Source: an uncultured Bacteroidales bacterium
GTDB lineage: Bacteria > Bacteroidota > Bacteroidia > Bacteroidales > Paludibacteraceae
Direction of reading: 5' to 3'
Length of the DNA stretch: 64,000 nucleotides
Assembly (NCBI GenBank): GCA_902766045.1
Contig: CACXCA010000071.1
Coordinates: forward strand, 45,978-109,977
The notes beneath the pieces were generated by a model, which saw only the letters and a program-made list of their open reading frames with translations, was not told the DNA's origin and ran no database searches. Positions 46,245 to 54,686 of the stretch are shown here, one piece after another (the stretch's first letter is position 1; each line of letters begins with the position of its first letter). The position numbers and the translations under genes are program-made.

Positions 46245-47422
46245 TGCTTCTTTTTCGTTAATGTGATAAGAGAATATTCTGGAGACATACCCAATCGTGC
46301 GGGGATGCCGACACAACCGATACCTCTGGAAACTAAAATGTACTTTCCATCTTCTATGTATAATCCATCCCAATAATCGAATAAGAGCTTGGCAGGAGAT
46401 ACTTTGAATGATCCGATGCTGATTCCCAATTGTGCGGCATGTGTATGTCCGGATAGGGTCAAATCAATGTCTGTCCTGTCACAGATGCTGTCTTTCCAAT
46501 AGGTAGGATCGTGAGAGAGCAAGATTTTCGTTGCAAACCCTTCTGTTCCTTGCATGGCTTTTTCTAAATCGGCATGTCGTGTTTCGGGCCTTCTTCCCCA
46601 ATTTTCCAGTCCAATCATGACAATGGAGTCATTCCCTCGATAAATGGTTTCGGGTTTGTTGAGAAGTAGTTTGAATCCGAAATCACGAATCTTTTGACGA
46701 AGAGCTATCTTGTTCATTGATTTTAGATCTTCGTTCTCCCAATCGAAGTAAACGCTATAGTCATGGTTACCTAGAATGGCCAGTTTGGGTATTGAATCAT
46801 TGAGTCGGTCGAACACCTCAGCCCATTGATTACATTCGCTGGCGAAGTTATTGACCATGTCGCCAGTAAAGACGATTAAATCAGGGTGCTGTGCATTGAT
46901 AGAGTCCATCAACGGTTTAAGTCTCTCCTGTGAATAGGTGAAAGACCCTAGGTGCATATCACTGAACTGCACGATTTTGTAGCCTTCGAATGCAGGAGGA
47001 AGATCTTCTAACTCAATGTTATATACACCTTTCTTGAAGTTGAATCGTTCATAGACAACGCCATGAAGCATGGTGAAAAAGGTGAGTCCGGCAACAATAT
47101 AGCCTGCATATTGAATCTTTCTCCATCTTTTTTTCGTTAAGAAGAAGACTAGGTCGAAATTGCAGAAGATTAATTTTGGAATATAAACGCAACCCAATAT
47201 TGTGATGAATCGAAGAAGCCTGTAGCTCGTTTCTGGATTGTAGATTCGATTCATGTTTAGCATGATGGCTAGGGAAGCCACGATGAAGTAGGTGGACAGT
47301 ATCCCATGAAGGATGGCAGTAGAACGGTTGGTTCTATTGTGCATGAATCTCTGATATATGTATAAATCAGGGATGATGACCATCAACGCTAATAGTAGCA
47401 GTGTTATTGGGTATATATGCAT
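46241..47422 (-). CDS. Membrane-anchored metallophosphoesterase (calcineurin-like)
   Basis: 393 residues. Four N-terminal membrane helices (about 1-125) precede a phosphoesterase domain with all metal-binding motifs: 'FSDMHLGSF', 'FTGDMVNNF', 'LGNHDYS', 'LSHDP' and 'SGHTHAAQLG'. This layout is that of the YkuE/YaeI-like group. It sits between rlmD (3 bases upstream) and the nif3-like gene (4-base overlap), so the four genes form one operon. Confidence 0.93.
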   Translation of the reverse strand: MHIYPITLLLLALMVIIPDLYIYQRFMHNRTNRSTAILHGILSTYFIVASLAIMLNMNRIYNPETSYRLLRFITILGCVYIPKLIFCNFDLVFFLTKKRWRKIQYAGYIVAGLTFFTMLHGVVYERFNFKKGVYNIELEDLPPAFEGYKIVQFSDMHLGSFTYSQERLKPLMDSINAQHPDLIVFTGDMVNNFASECNQWAEVFDRLNDSIPKLAILGNHDYSVYFDWENEDLKSMNKIALRQKIRDFGFKLLLNKPETIYRGNDSIVMIGLENWGRRPETRHADLEKAMQGTEGFATKILLSHDPTYWKDSICDRTDIDLTLSGHTHAAQLGISIGSFKVSPAKLLFDYWDGLYIEDGKYILVSRGIGCVGIPARLGMSPEYSLITLTKKKQ

Positions 47423-47425
47423 GTT

Positions 47426-48841
47426 TTATACTGTTTTCAGTTCTAAAGCTACAACATTCTCAACATGATGAGTGTGAGGGAACATATCCACGGGCTGCAC
47501 GTTTGTGACTTTGTATTTCACATCTAACAAGTTTAGATCGCGCGCCTGGGTAGCAGGGTTGCAGCTGACATACACAATTCTTTGTGGTTCGGCTGCAAGA
47601 ATGGTTTCGACAACATCTGGATGCATGCCATCTCGAGGAGGATCGGTGATGATCACATCTGGTCTTCCATGTTTCTCGACAAACTCGTGAGTGAGGATGT
47701 TCTTCATATCACCCGCATAGAATAGGGTGTTGTCGATATGGTTGTTGGTGGCATTTTCTTGCGCATCTTGAATGGCTTCTGGAACATATTCGATACCAAT
47801 AACCTGTCTGGCTTGCTTTGCAACGAAGCAGGCAATGGTTCCTGTACCTGTGTATAGGTCATAGACAAGTTCCTTTCCTGTAAGTTTGGCAAAGTTCCTT
47901 GCAACTTTATATAGTTCGTAAGCCTGGTCACTATTGGTTTGATAAAAAGATTTCGGACCGATTTTGAATTTCAGTCCCTCCATTTCCTCAAAGATATGAT
48001 CTTTCCCTTTGAACACGATTGTCTCTTGGTCGGTAATCGTGTCGTTGCATTTATTGTTGATCACATAGATGAGGGAGGTTATTTGTGGGAATTGTTCCGC
48101 CAAGTGGTTCAATAATCCGATGCGAGCTTCTTTATCTTCGTGGAAGAAGACTACGGTTAGCATGACTTCGCCCGTGCTGGAGGTTCGAACAACGATCGTA
48201 CGGAGGAATCCCTCTTTGTTGCGTATATCGAAGAATGGCAGGTTGTGCTGTGCCGCGTATGCTTTGATGCAATCTCTTATTTGGTCACACACCTCATCCT
48301 GTAGATGACATTTTTCGATGTCCAATACCTTATCAAACATGCCAGGGATATGGAATCCCAAAGCGTTCATGTTATCAAAAGAAGCGCCTGAAGCAACTTG
48401 TTCATACGTAAGCCATTTCTTGTTAGAGAAAGTGAACTCTAGTTTGTTTCGGTATCGGATGATTTTTTTAGAACCGATGATAGGAGAGATTTCAGGAAGT
48501 TCAACCTTACCAATTCGGAGTAAGTTGTTATAAACTTGGTCTTGTTTGGCCTTTAATTGATCTTCGTAGGGTAGGATCTGCCATTTGCATCCTCCGCACA
48601 CACCATAGTGAGAACAAAACGCCTCACATCTCCTTTCTGAATATTTGTGAATCTTTACCACACGGCCTTCCATATAGCTGTTCTTCTTCCGGGTGATTTG
48701 TAGATCTACAACATCACCTGGAACAACAAACTGTGTGAATACGACCATGTCGTTCACCTTCGCAATGGCTCTTCCTTCGTTGGCAACACCAGTTATTTCG
48801 ATGTTTTCAAGAAGTGGAAGTTCTTTGTTCCTTCTGCCCAT
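47426..48841 (-). CDS. rlmD: 23S rRNA (uracil-5-)-methyltransferase, RlmD-like
   Basis: 471 residues. An N-terminal TRAM domain (about 12-70) is followed by an iron-sulfur site (C-rich 'CEAFCSHYGVCGGCKW'), the SAM-binding 'DLYTGTGTIACF', 'TDPPRDGMHPD', and the catalytic 'YVSCNPATQARDL'. It methylates uracil in 23S rRNA; the exact position (1939 or 747) cannot be told from sequence. First gene of the operon; a TATTTTTG -7 box lies at 48869-48876. Confidence 0.94.
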   Translation of the reverse strand: MGRRNKELPLLENIEITGVANEGRAIAKVNDMVVFTQFVVPGDVVDLQITRKKNSYMEGRVVKIHKYSERRCEAFCSHYGVCGGCKWQILPYEDQLKAKQDQVYNNLLRIGKVELPEISPIIGSKKIIRYRNKLEFTFSNKKWLTYEQVASGASFDNMNALGFHIPGMFDKVLDIEKCHLQDEVCDQIRDCIKAYAAQHNLPFFDIRNKEGFLRTIVVRTSSTGEVMLTVVFFHEDKEARIGLLNHLAEQFPQITSLIYVINNKCNDTITDQETIVFKGKDHIFEEMEGLKFKIGPKSFYQTNSDQAYELYKVARNFAKLTGKELVYDLYTGTGTIACFVAKQARQVIGIEYVPEAIQDAQENATNNHIDNTLFYAGDMKNILTHEFVEKHGRPDVIITDPPRDGMHPDVVETILAAEPQRIVYVSCNPATQARDLNLLDVKYKVTNVQPVDMFPHTHHVENVVALELKTV

Positions 48842-48931
48842 AATTTTACTTTATAACAAATGATAACGCAAAAATACATTTTTTTGGTGTATATAGTTCC
48901 TTTTAAATATTTAAAAAAGAGAAAAAAATCC

Positions 48932-48939
48932 TAATTTTG
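48932..48939 (+). promoter_or_regulatory. -7 box TAATTTTG for the DUF3078 gene
   Basis: TAnnTTTG match, 52 nt before the ATG. No clear -33 TTTG. Confidence 0.4.
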
Positions 48940-48991
48940 TAACTGAATTTATTCTTAAAATAATGAAAGTATAACTTTAATCATAAAAAAG

Positions 48992-50113
48992 ATGAAGAAA
49001 TTCAACTTAACAACAGTGCTTTCCTTGATGGCTGGAATAGCATTGGCTGATGGTGGCGAGTTGGTAACCACAGCCGTAACATTGGAGAATAATAAAGTGA
49101 TAGAAGCTGCATCTGATACAGCAAAGTGGACATTCCCTGGGTCTGTCGGACTTAATGTCAATCAGGCTTATTTCAGTGATTATAGCATTGAAGGTGCTGG
49201 CGGAAGTGTATCATTGGATGCATTCCTTAACTTGAATGCTAATTACAAAAAGAATAAATCATTGTGGGAAAACTCGTTGTCTGCTAAGTATGGTATGATC
49301 TTTTCTTCTGAATTTGAAGGAGAAGATTGTAAGGTTCGTAAAAACGTGGATGAGCTTATTCTAAATACAAAGTACGGATATAAGGTGTCAAAAACTTGGT
49401 ATGTTTCCACATTTGCTAATTTGGAGACTCAGTTTACTCAGGGCTATGAGTATTTGAAGGAAGAGACGGCATTGGGAACTGATACATTTTATAAAGAACC
49501 TATTTCACATTTCTTCGCTCCTGGTTATTTGAAAGTTTCTTTAGGTATGGAGTGCATTCCTAATAAATATTTTTCAGCCTTTATCTCTCCAATCACAGCA
49601 CGTTTTACATTCTGTCGTTTGGATGATTTATGTGAGAGATATAGTATGGAGTTTGATGAAGAAACAGGTAAGTTTAAACATTCAAGAGCTGAGTTGGGTG
49701 CATACTTTAAATTGAAGTCAGACTTTGATATTACAAAATCATTGCATTTCTTTAGCACATTAGAAGGATTCTATGCATACAATAAAGCAGTAGAGACGTA
49801 TGTGGATTTTGATCACTACATTGATATGTGTGATGCAATATCAAAGAATGCAGAAAATCTTACGAATGATGGGTATATCCTGAATGAAACGTTGCTGCCT
49901 GCACCTGAATATGAACTTGTTCATGGATGGTATTTGAAGTGGAAATTGGAACTGTTGTTGAAAGTTTCTAAATATGTAAATGTTTCGTTCAAAACGCAAT
50001 TAAAGTATGATAATGCTGAAAAGAAAGAAATAAAAGATAAGTATTATGGATTGCCTAAGGCAGGCTTGCAATTCTGGGAGACTACTTCTTTAGGTATTGC
50101 ATATTCATTTTAA
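48992..50113 (+). CDS. DUF3078 outer-membrane protein
   Basis: 373 residues. The short signal peptide ends near ALA (residue 19). The body is a predicted barrel with the pattern of the DUF3078 family: 'WTFPGSVGLNVNQAYFSDYSIEG', 'NLNANYKKNKSLWENSLSAKYGMI', repeated aromatic strands, and a final 'TTSLGIAYSF'. Location in the outer membrane is likely; function unknown. The HAD gene follows 25 bases downstream. Confidence 0.82.
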   Translation: MKKFNLTTVLSLMAGIALADGGELVTTAVTLENNKVIEAASDTAKWTFPGSVGLNVNQAYFSDYSIEGAGGSVSLDAFLNLNANYKKNKSLWENSLSAKYGMIFSSEFEGEDCKVRKNVDELILNTKYGYKVSKTWYVSTFANLETQFTQGYEYLKEETALGTDTFYKEPISHFFAPGYLKVSLGMECIPNKYFSAFISPITARFTFCRLDDLCERYSMEFDEETGKFKHSRAELGAYFKLKSDFDITKSLHFFSTLEGFYAYNKAVETYVDFDHYIDMCDAISKNAENLTNDGYILNETLLPAPEYELVHGWYLKWKLELLLKVSKYVNVSFKTQLKYDNAEKKEIKDKYYGLPKAGLQFWETTSLGIAYSF

Positions 50114-50138
50114 GTAAACTCTAAAGTTGACAGATGAT

Positions 50139-50858
50139 ATGTTGACAAAAGAAACCATAAGCGCTCTTGAGTCTTTGGACCTAAGAGCGTTTCTTTTTGA
50201 TATGGATGGGGTCTTGTATGACTCCATGCCGCATCATGCCAAGGCTTGGATGTATGCTTTGGCGCAGGAAGGTGTGAAGTTTGATGAATACAATGTCTAT
50301 CTGAGGGAGGGGATGACAGGCTCTTCGACAGTGGAGGAGGTGTTCCGTACTCAGTTGAATAAAGAGGCTACAGAGGAGGATTGTCAACGTATATACAAGA
50401 GAAAGTCTGATTTTTTTGTGTCGTTGGGCTCTGCTCGTGAGATGCCGGATGTAGATAAAGTATTGGCGACTGTCAGGAATGCTGAATTGCAGTGTTTCAT
50501 TGTGACGGGTTCGGGACAACAAAGCTTGTTGGATAAGTTAAACCATTCTTTTCCGGGTATTTTTTGCAAAGAGAGAATGGTGACAGCTTTTGATGTAAAA
50601 AAAGGGAAGCCCGATCCTGAACCGTATTTGATGGCTTTGAAAAAAGGTAATTTGACAGCCAATCAGGCCATCGTGGTGGAAAATGCACCGATGGGAGTGC
50701 GCTCGGCTAAGGCGGCAGGATTGCTTACAATAGCTGTAAATACGGGCATTCTGAAGGATGAGGAACTGACCAAAGAAGGGGCGGATTTAATCTATTCTTC
50801 CATGAAGGATTTGTTGCTTGATTTGCCTCAAATAATTTCGTATGCACATAAATATTAG
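50139..50858 (+). CDS. HAD-family sugar-phosphate phosphatase (beta-phosphoglucomutase-like)
   Basis: About 239 residues from ATG 50139; an upstream TTG at 50127 is less likely. Motif I is 'FDMDGVLYDS' (nucleophile Asp about 21), motif II 'VTGSGQ', motif III the Lys in 'KKGKPDPEPY' and motif IV 'VVENAPMGVRSAKAAG'. The alpha-helical cap has 'MPHHAKAW', as in beta-phosphoglucomutase and related sugar phosphatases. The substrate is not determined. Likely co-transcribed with the DUF3078 gene. Confidence 0.92.
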   Translation: MLTKETISALESLDLRAFLFDMDGVLYDSMPHHAKAWMYALAQEGVKFDEYNVYLREGMTGSSTVEEVFRTQLNKEATEEDCQRIYKRKSDFFVSLGSAREMPDVDKVLATVRNAELQCFIVTGSGQQSLLDKLNHSFPGIFCKERMVTAFDVKKGKPDPEPYLMALKKGNLTANQAIVVENAPMGVRSAKAAGLLTIAVNTGILKDEELTKEGADLIYSSMKDLLLDLPQIISYAHKY

Positions 50859-50910
50859 AAATCTTTTGTTATATTTTTGCATAGATATTTTTGTTTTAAG
50901 ATTTTTTAAA

Positions 50911-50918
50911 TATCTTTG
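50911..50918 (+). promoter_or_regulatory. -7 box TATCTTTG for the barrel/radical SAM unit
   Basis: TAnnTTTG match, with TTTG at 50890-50893 (17-nt spacer, shorter than the norm). Other TAnnTTTG-like boxes lie slightly upstream, so several starts are possible. Leader about 50 nt. Confidence 0.5.
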
Positions 50919-50974
50919 CGGAGATTGTTTTATAAAGAACGAATCATTAGAAATAGATAAACATAATTTTTAAT

Positions 50975-51736
50975 ATGAAGAAGATTTTATTCGCTGTTGT
51001 AGCGATATTATTTGGGTCGCTGACTGTTTCTGCTCAAAAAGATGTAAAAGTTCGCTTTGGTTTAGAAGCAGGTTTTAATATGACTAAGTGGAATGGAGAA
51101 CTCGTTCCTAATTACACATTTCCTACAGAATCGTTGTTGTCAGGATTTGATGACTCTGGTATCAAACCAGGCTTTCACGCTGGTGCTTTGGCCGATTTGA
51201 TTATTCAGGAGCGTTGGTCAATTCAACCAGAAGTGTTGTTTTCATTAGAGGGTTCTAAGATTAAGTTCCCTGGATCTGACAAGATGGCAAAAGTGTCTGC
51301 TATGTACATTAAGATTCCTGTCTTGGTGTATTATAACATAAAAAATGTAGGACCAGGTCAGTTGTCTCCTGGTTTAGGATTGTTCCTCGCAGGTGGTGTG
51401 GGAGGTAAGTATCAAATTGAAAATTCTCCTATTGCTGCAGCTGAAGATGGTGATATGTTTGCGGTGTTGGATTGGGCAGTGAATGGTGGAACAGAAACTT
51501 ACAAAACATTTGACGATGAAGAAGGTATCTTGGATCAATTCGATTGGGGATTGAATGTTAAGGTCTTCTATGAAATGCAAAAAGTGGTTTCTGGTTTGTT
51601 CTTCTCTGCTGGATTCTCTCAGGGATTATCTACTTCTAAATCAACAGGTATCAGCGTTTCAGTAGGTTATAAGTTCCCTTATGTTAAGTTCTTGAAGAAG
51701 GCTTATAATACAGGTCTTTTGGAATATAACCCATAA
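50975..51736 (+). CDS. Outer-membrane beta-barrel protein
   Basis: 253 residues with signal peptide (1-20, ending VSAQ). 'VRFGLEAGFNMTKWNGEL' starts a barrel of the OMP_b-brl_2 kind; 'RWSIQPEVLFSLEGSKI' and 'MYIKIPVLVYYNIK' are typical later strands. The C-terminus has a tail after the last strand. Function unknown. It is followed after only 2 bases by the radical SAM gene, a tight coupling that is unusual for a barrel protein. Confidence 0.85.
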   Translation: MKKILFAVVAILFGSLTVSAQKDVKVRFGLEAGFNMTKWNGELVPNYTFPTESLLSGFDDSGIKPGFHAGALADLIIQERWSIQPEVLFSLEGSKIKFPGSDKMAKVSAMYIKIPVLVYYNIKNVGPGQLSPGLGLFLAGGVGGKYQIENSPIAAAEDGDMFAVLDWAVNGGTETYKTFDDEEGILDQFDWGLNVKVFYEMQKVVSGLFFSAGFSQGLSTSKSTGISVSVGYKFPYVKFLKKAYNTGLLEYNP

Positions 51737-51738
51737 GA

Positions 51739-52566
51739 ATGAAATTCAAGAAAATATATATAGAAATTACCAATACATGTAATTTCGCATGTAGTTTCTG
51801 CTTTAAATCTAATCGTAAAAAAACATTTATATCGCCGGAAATTTTTTCGGCGATACTTTTTTCTATAAAACCTTATACAGATTATCTCTATCTACATGTT
51901 CTTGGAGAACCCTTGCTGCATCCTCAAATCGACGATTTGTTGTCGATGGCTGAAGAGTATGGCTTTCATATTAATATGACAACGAATGGGTCGTTACTGA
52001 AACAAAAGGCTACGGTTCTTGCTCGCCATTCTATCCGACAGTTTAACATCTCGCTTCATGATGCGGAGGAAAATATCCCGGAGGCACATTGGCACAATTA
52101 TTGGCAGGATGTGATTTCCTTTGCTCAACAGAATGCGGAAAAGAGTTATTTCTCCCTTCGATTATGGAATCAGGGATCTGCTTCTTCGATAAAATACAAT
52201 GAACAATGTCTCAATTTCTTGAAGGAACAGTTCGGTTGTGAAATGGATTCACAGCAACGTAACCTCAAATTGTCGGATCATATTTTCTTGCAACGTTCAA
52301 GCCGATTCTCATGGCCAGGGGAGAAGACCTTGAATCTGACGGAACGGAAATGTTATGCGCTGAAAGATCATGTGGCAATCTTGGTAGATGGCACCGTGGT
52401 GCCTTGCTGTCTGGATGCAGATGGCAGTATGGCTCTTGGAAATGTCTTGGAAACAGATTTTGAAGAGATTATTTGTTCGAAACGAGCTGTTGATATACGT
52501 ACTGCTTTTGAAAAGGATCGTGTGGTGGAATCTATTTGTCGGGATTGTGGCTTTGTTCTTCCATAA
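51739..52566 (+). CDS. Radical SAM protein with C-terminal SPASM-like cysteines
   Basis: 275 residues. Radical SAM site C14-xxx-C18-xx-C21 ('CNFACSFC') and 'HVLGEPLLHP' for SAM binding. The C-terminal part has further cysteines, 'CYALKDHVAILVDG', 'PCCLDADG' and 'CRDCGF', as in SPASM/twitch auxiliary-cluster proteins. The reaction is unknown; relatives modify peptides, sulfatases or metabolites. I see no obvious precursor peptide next to it. It starts 2 bases after the barrel gene. Confidence 0.9.
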   Translation: MKFKKIYIEITNTCNFACSFCFKSNRKKTFISPEIFSAILFSIKPYTDYLYLHVLGEPLLHPQIDDLLSMAEEYGFHINMTTNGSLLKQKATVLARHSIRQFNISLHDAEENIPEAHWHNYWQDVISFAQQNAEKSYFSLRLWNQGSASSIKYNEQCLNFLKEQFGCEMDSQQRNLKLSDHIFLQRSSRFSWPGEKTLNLTERKCYALKDHVAILVDGTVVPCCLDADGSMALGNVLETDFEEIICSKRAVDIRTAFEKDRVVESICRDCGFVLP

Positions 52567-52628
52567 GGATGAGAAAAATAAATTGAGTGATATTTTTTTT
52601 AAATATGTTGTATGACACAAAAACTTTA

Positions 52629-52636
52629 TATCTTTG
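52629..52636 (+). promoter_or_regulatory. -7 box TATCTTTG for the first small barrel gene
   Basis: TAnnTTTG match, with TTG at 52608-52610 at about the right distance. Leader about 45 nt. Confidence 0.5.
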
Positions 52637-52687
52637 TATCGTATTATACAACAGAAATTATAATTTTATTAATTAAGGTGAAATAAG

Positions 52688-53290
52688 ATGAAGAAAATTT
52701 TTTTAGCTGTAGTATCATTGTTCACTGTTATGTGTGCAAATGCTTCAAATGTAGAGAAAATTCAGTTTGCAAATGCGGGTGATTTTGCATTAGGTGTAAT
52801 GATAGGTATTCCTCCTTATTCGGGAGCAAATATGCCTACTATTTCTGTTGATGGAATGATTGGTATAAAAGATGGAATGTGTAATACCAAAACATTTGGA
52901 CAGAATGGTGCAATTGATTTAGGCGCATATATTGGTTTCTGTCAGTATGGTGAATCATACGACTATTTGGGCTATGAGACGAAACATAGTTATTGGGAGT
53001 TGCCAATTGCTTTTAGAGCTGGTTTTAACTGGGAGTTTGTGAAGAATTTGGATGTTTATTCAGGATTCCAGGGCGGTGTGGCAATTGAACATTGGATGGA
53101 CAAGACTAGCTATCCAGGAAATACAGTAAAAGAGTCAGGAAATCATGTGGATGGTGTGTTTGGAATGTATCTTGGTGCAAAGTGGATGTTCACAGATTTC
53201 TTCGGTGTTAAATTAGAATATTCAGGTGATTGGATTGGAGACGGACATGATTTGCCTCCTTTCGCAGGTGGTGTACAATTCAACTTCTAA
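52688..53290 (+). CDS. Small outer-membrane barrel protein, paralog 1
   Basis: 200 residues with signal peptide (1-19, ending ANA). Right after it is the family pattern 'NVEKIQFANAGDFALGVMIGIP', followed by 'TFGQNGAIDLGAYIGF' and terminal strands 'GAKWMFTDFFGVKLEYSGDWIG' and 'GGVQFNF'. The last aromatic residue suits outer-membrane insertion. The same patterns recur in the genes at 53409 and 55829, so this is a local paralog family. Function unknown. A strong terminator follows. Confidence 0.8.
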   Translation: MKKIFLAVVSLFTVMCANASNVEKIQFANAGDFALGVMIGIPPYSGANMPTISVDGMIGIKDGMCNTKTFGQNGAIDLGAYIGFCQYGESYDYLGYETKHSYWELPIAFRAGFNWEFVKNLDVYSGFQGGVAIEHWMDKTSYPGNTVKESGNHVDGVFGMYLGAKWMFTDFFGVKLEYSGDWIGDGHDLPPFAGGVQFNF

Positions 53291-53305
53291 GTAATAAAAA
53301 AAGTT

Positions 53306-53340
53306 AAAAAATCCTGTCACAAGAGTGGCAGGATTTTTTT
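53306..53340 (+). terminator. Terminator of small barrel gene 1
   Basis: AAAAATCCTGTCAC pairs with GTGGCAGGATTTTT (one G-T pair) across a 4-nt loop, followed by Ts. Confidence 0.88.
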
Positions 53341-53344
53341 TATG

Positions 53345-53352
53345 TAACTTTG
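53345..53352 (+). promoter_or_regulatory. -7 box TAACTTTG for small barrel gene 2
   Basis: TAnnTTTG match directly after the upstream terminator, about 57 nt before the ATG. Confidence 0.45.
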
Positions 53353-53408
53353 GCACGATTTTGGTAGTGAACATTATGAGAATAATATCTTTTGAATAAT
53401 AAGTGAAT

Positions 53409-54014
53409 ATGAAGAGAGTAATTTTATTTGTTGTAGCATCAATGCTTATGGTGCTAAATTCTATGGCAGGTAATGTGGATCACATTGAGTTTGCCAATAA
53501 GGGTAAGTTTTGTTTAGGCATACAGTTGGGTGTGCCCGGTATTCGTTCCACACATGAGAACAGAGCAAATATGCCATCTTTGATGTTGGATTGCAACTGG
53601 GGTGTGGCTGACGGTTTTATCAAGACAAAACATTTCGGACAAAACGGTGCGGTTGATTTAGGTTTCTTATATTCATTCTGTCATTACCGTAAGTGGGATG
53701 AGAAGCATCGCGGTTATTTGCAGAATACGGGATTGTTCCGTGCTGCTTTTCACTTCCAATTTGTAAAGAAGTTGGATACTTATGCAGGTTTGACCAGTGG
53801 TGTGAATATCTATACTCCTGCAGGACAATGGTGGACTGATGCAGAGAAAGATGGATGGGATCATGCAAAATATGCAGGAGGTATGTTTACAGGTTGTAAA
53901 TATTACTTCACTGATGTTTTTGGTGTGAAAACAGAGTTCCAATTTGACTGGGGTTCTCCTGGTTATGGTAATTTGCCAACAGCAGCTATCGGTGTTACGT
54001 TTAATTTTAAATAA
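53409..54014 (+). CDS. Small outer-membrane barrel protein, paralog 2
   Basis: 201 residues from ATG 53409 (an in-frame GTG lies two codons upstream). Signal peptide ends near SMA. The family pattern is 'NVDHIEFANKGKFCLGIQLGVP', 'HFGQNGAVDLGFLYSF', 'FHFQFVKKLDTYAGLTSGVNIY' and 'YFTDVFGVKTEFQFDWG', ending 'AIGVTFNFK'. It is clearly related to the proteins at 52688 and 55829. Function unknown; a separate promoter and terminator suggest independent expression. Confidence 0.8.
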   Translation: MKRVILFVVASMLMVLNSMAGNVDHIEFANKGKFCLGIQLGVPGIRSTHENRANMPSLMLDCNWGVADGFIKTKHFGQNGAVDLGFLYSFCHYRKWDEKHRGYLQNTGLFRAAFHFQFVKKLDTYAGLTSGVNIYTPAGQWWTDAEKDGWDHAKYAGGMFTGCKYYFTDVFGVKTEFQFDWGSPGYGNLPTAAIGVTFNFK

Positions 54015-54031
54015 AACATAAAAAAAAGAGA

Positions 54032-54062
54032 AAGGGCGGATGAAAAATCATTCGTCTTTTTT
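54032..54062 (+). terminator. Likely terminator of small barrel gene 2
   Basis: Imperfect stem AAAGGGCGGATGA with ATTCGTCTTT, followed by Ts. Confidence 0.55.
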
Positions 54063-54064
54063 CT

Positions 54065-54072
54065 TACTTTTG
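54065..54072 (+). promoter_or_regulatory. -7 box TACTTTTG for the third barrel gene
   Basis: TAnnTTTG match, about 30 nt before ATG 54102. Confidence 0.5.
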
Positions 54073-54101
54073 TTCTCAATTATTCATGGGATCTTAATTG
54101 T

Positions 54102-54668
54102 ATGTTTGATATGAAATGGAAATATATTGTGATAACCTTTCTCTCTTTGTTTGTTGTGTCTGTAGGTGCGGATGCGGCAAAGCAAAGAGGTGCTGCCCAA
54201 AACAATTCGTTGGACAAGGGCTATCGTGGTATGGCGGATATGGGTTTTACGATTGGACTTGGCGGTGATGCTGGGTACAATCGTTTTGGTTTTTCTTCGA
54301 CGCATGGTTATCAGGTTGTTCCTAGTTATCTCTTTATTGGAGGCGGTGTCGAAGCTGATTATTATCGAGATGGAAGTGGGTTTGCCATCCCTTTGTATTT
54401 CGATGTGAGAACCAATATAGACGTGAAGGTGTCTCCATTCGTTGACATAAGGGTGGGAGGGTCTCCTACTGTGATTAAAGGTTTTTATTTTTCTCCTTCT
54501 GTTGGTGTCCGTATTCCGATAGATAAAACGAGGTATGGTATATCCATTGCGGCAGGTTATTCTTTTCAGACAGGTAGTTTCGATTATTATGCGTATGACA
54601 CTAAGTCGGTTGTCGTGGATAAAGAAAAGATGGCTGGTGTGCATATAAAAGTGGGATTTGAGTGGTAA
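54102..54668 (+). CDS. Small outer-membrane barrel protein of a different family
   Basis: 188 residues with a signal peptide (to about residue 26, GADA). Strands such as 'MGFTIGLGGDAGYNRFGFSSTHGYQV', 'YLFIGGGVEADYY' and 'FYFSPSVGVRIPI' with a final 'HIKVGFEW' indicate a small barrel. It lacks the 'FANxGxFxLG' pattern of the neighbouring paralogs. ATG 54102 and 54111 are both possible starts. miaA follows 18 bases later, so they may be co-transcribed. Confidence 0.72.
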   Translation: MFDMKWKYIVITFLSLFVVSVGADAAKQRGAAQNNSLDKGYRGMADMGFTIGLGGDAGYNRFGFSSTHGYQVVPSYLFIGGGVEADYYRDGSGFAIPLYFDVRTNIDVKVSPFVDIRVGGSPTVIKGFYFSPSVGVRIPIDKTRYGISIAAGYSFQTGSFDYYAYDTKSVVVDKEKMAGVHIKVGFEW

Positions 54669-54686
54669 TCATAAATAAGCTCTGTT

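Noticed and set aside
51600..52690. A possible peptide precursor for the radical SAM/SPASM-like protein
   Set aside because: No short open frame with a leader/core pattern or Cys/Gly-rich end is found on either side; the flanking genes encode ordinary barrels.
54084..54644. Open frame of 186 codons on the minus strand opposite the small barrel gene
   Set aside because: His/Arg/Ile-rich with no domain; the plus-strand frame has a signal peptide, barrel pattern and promoter.
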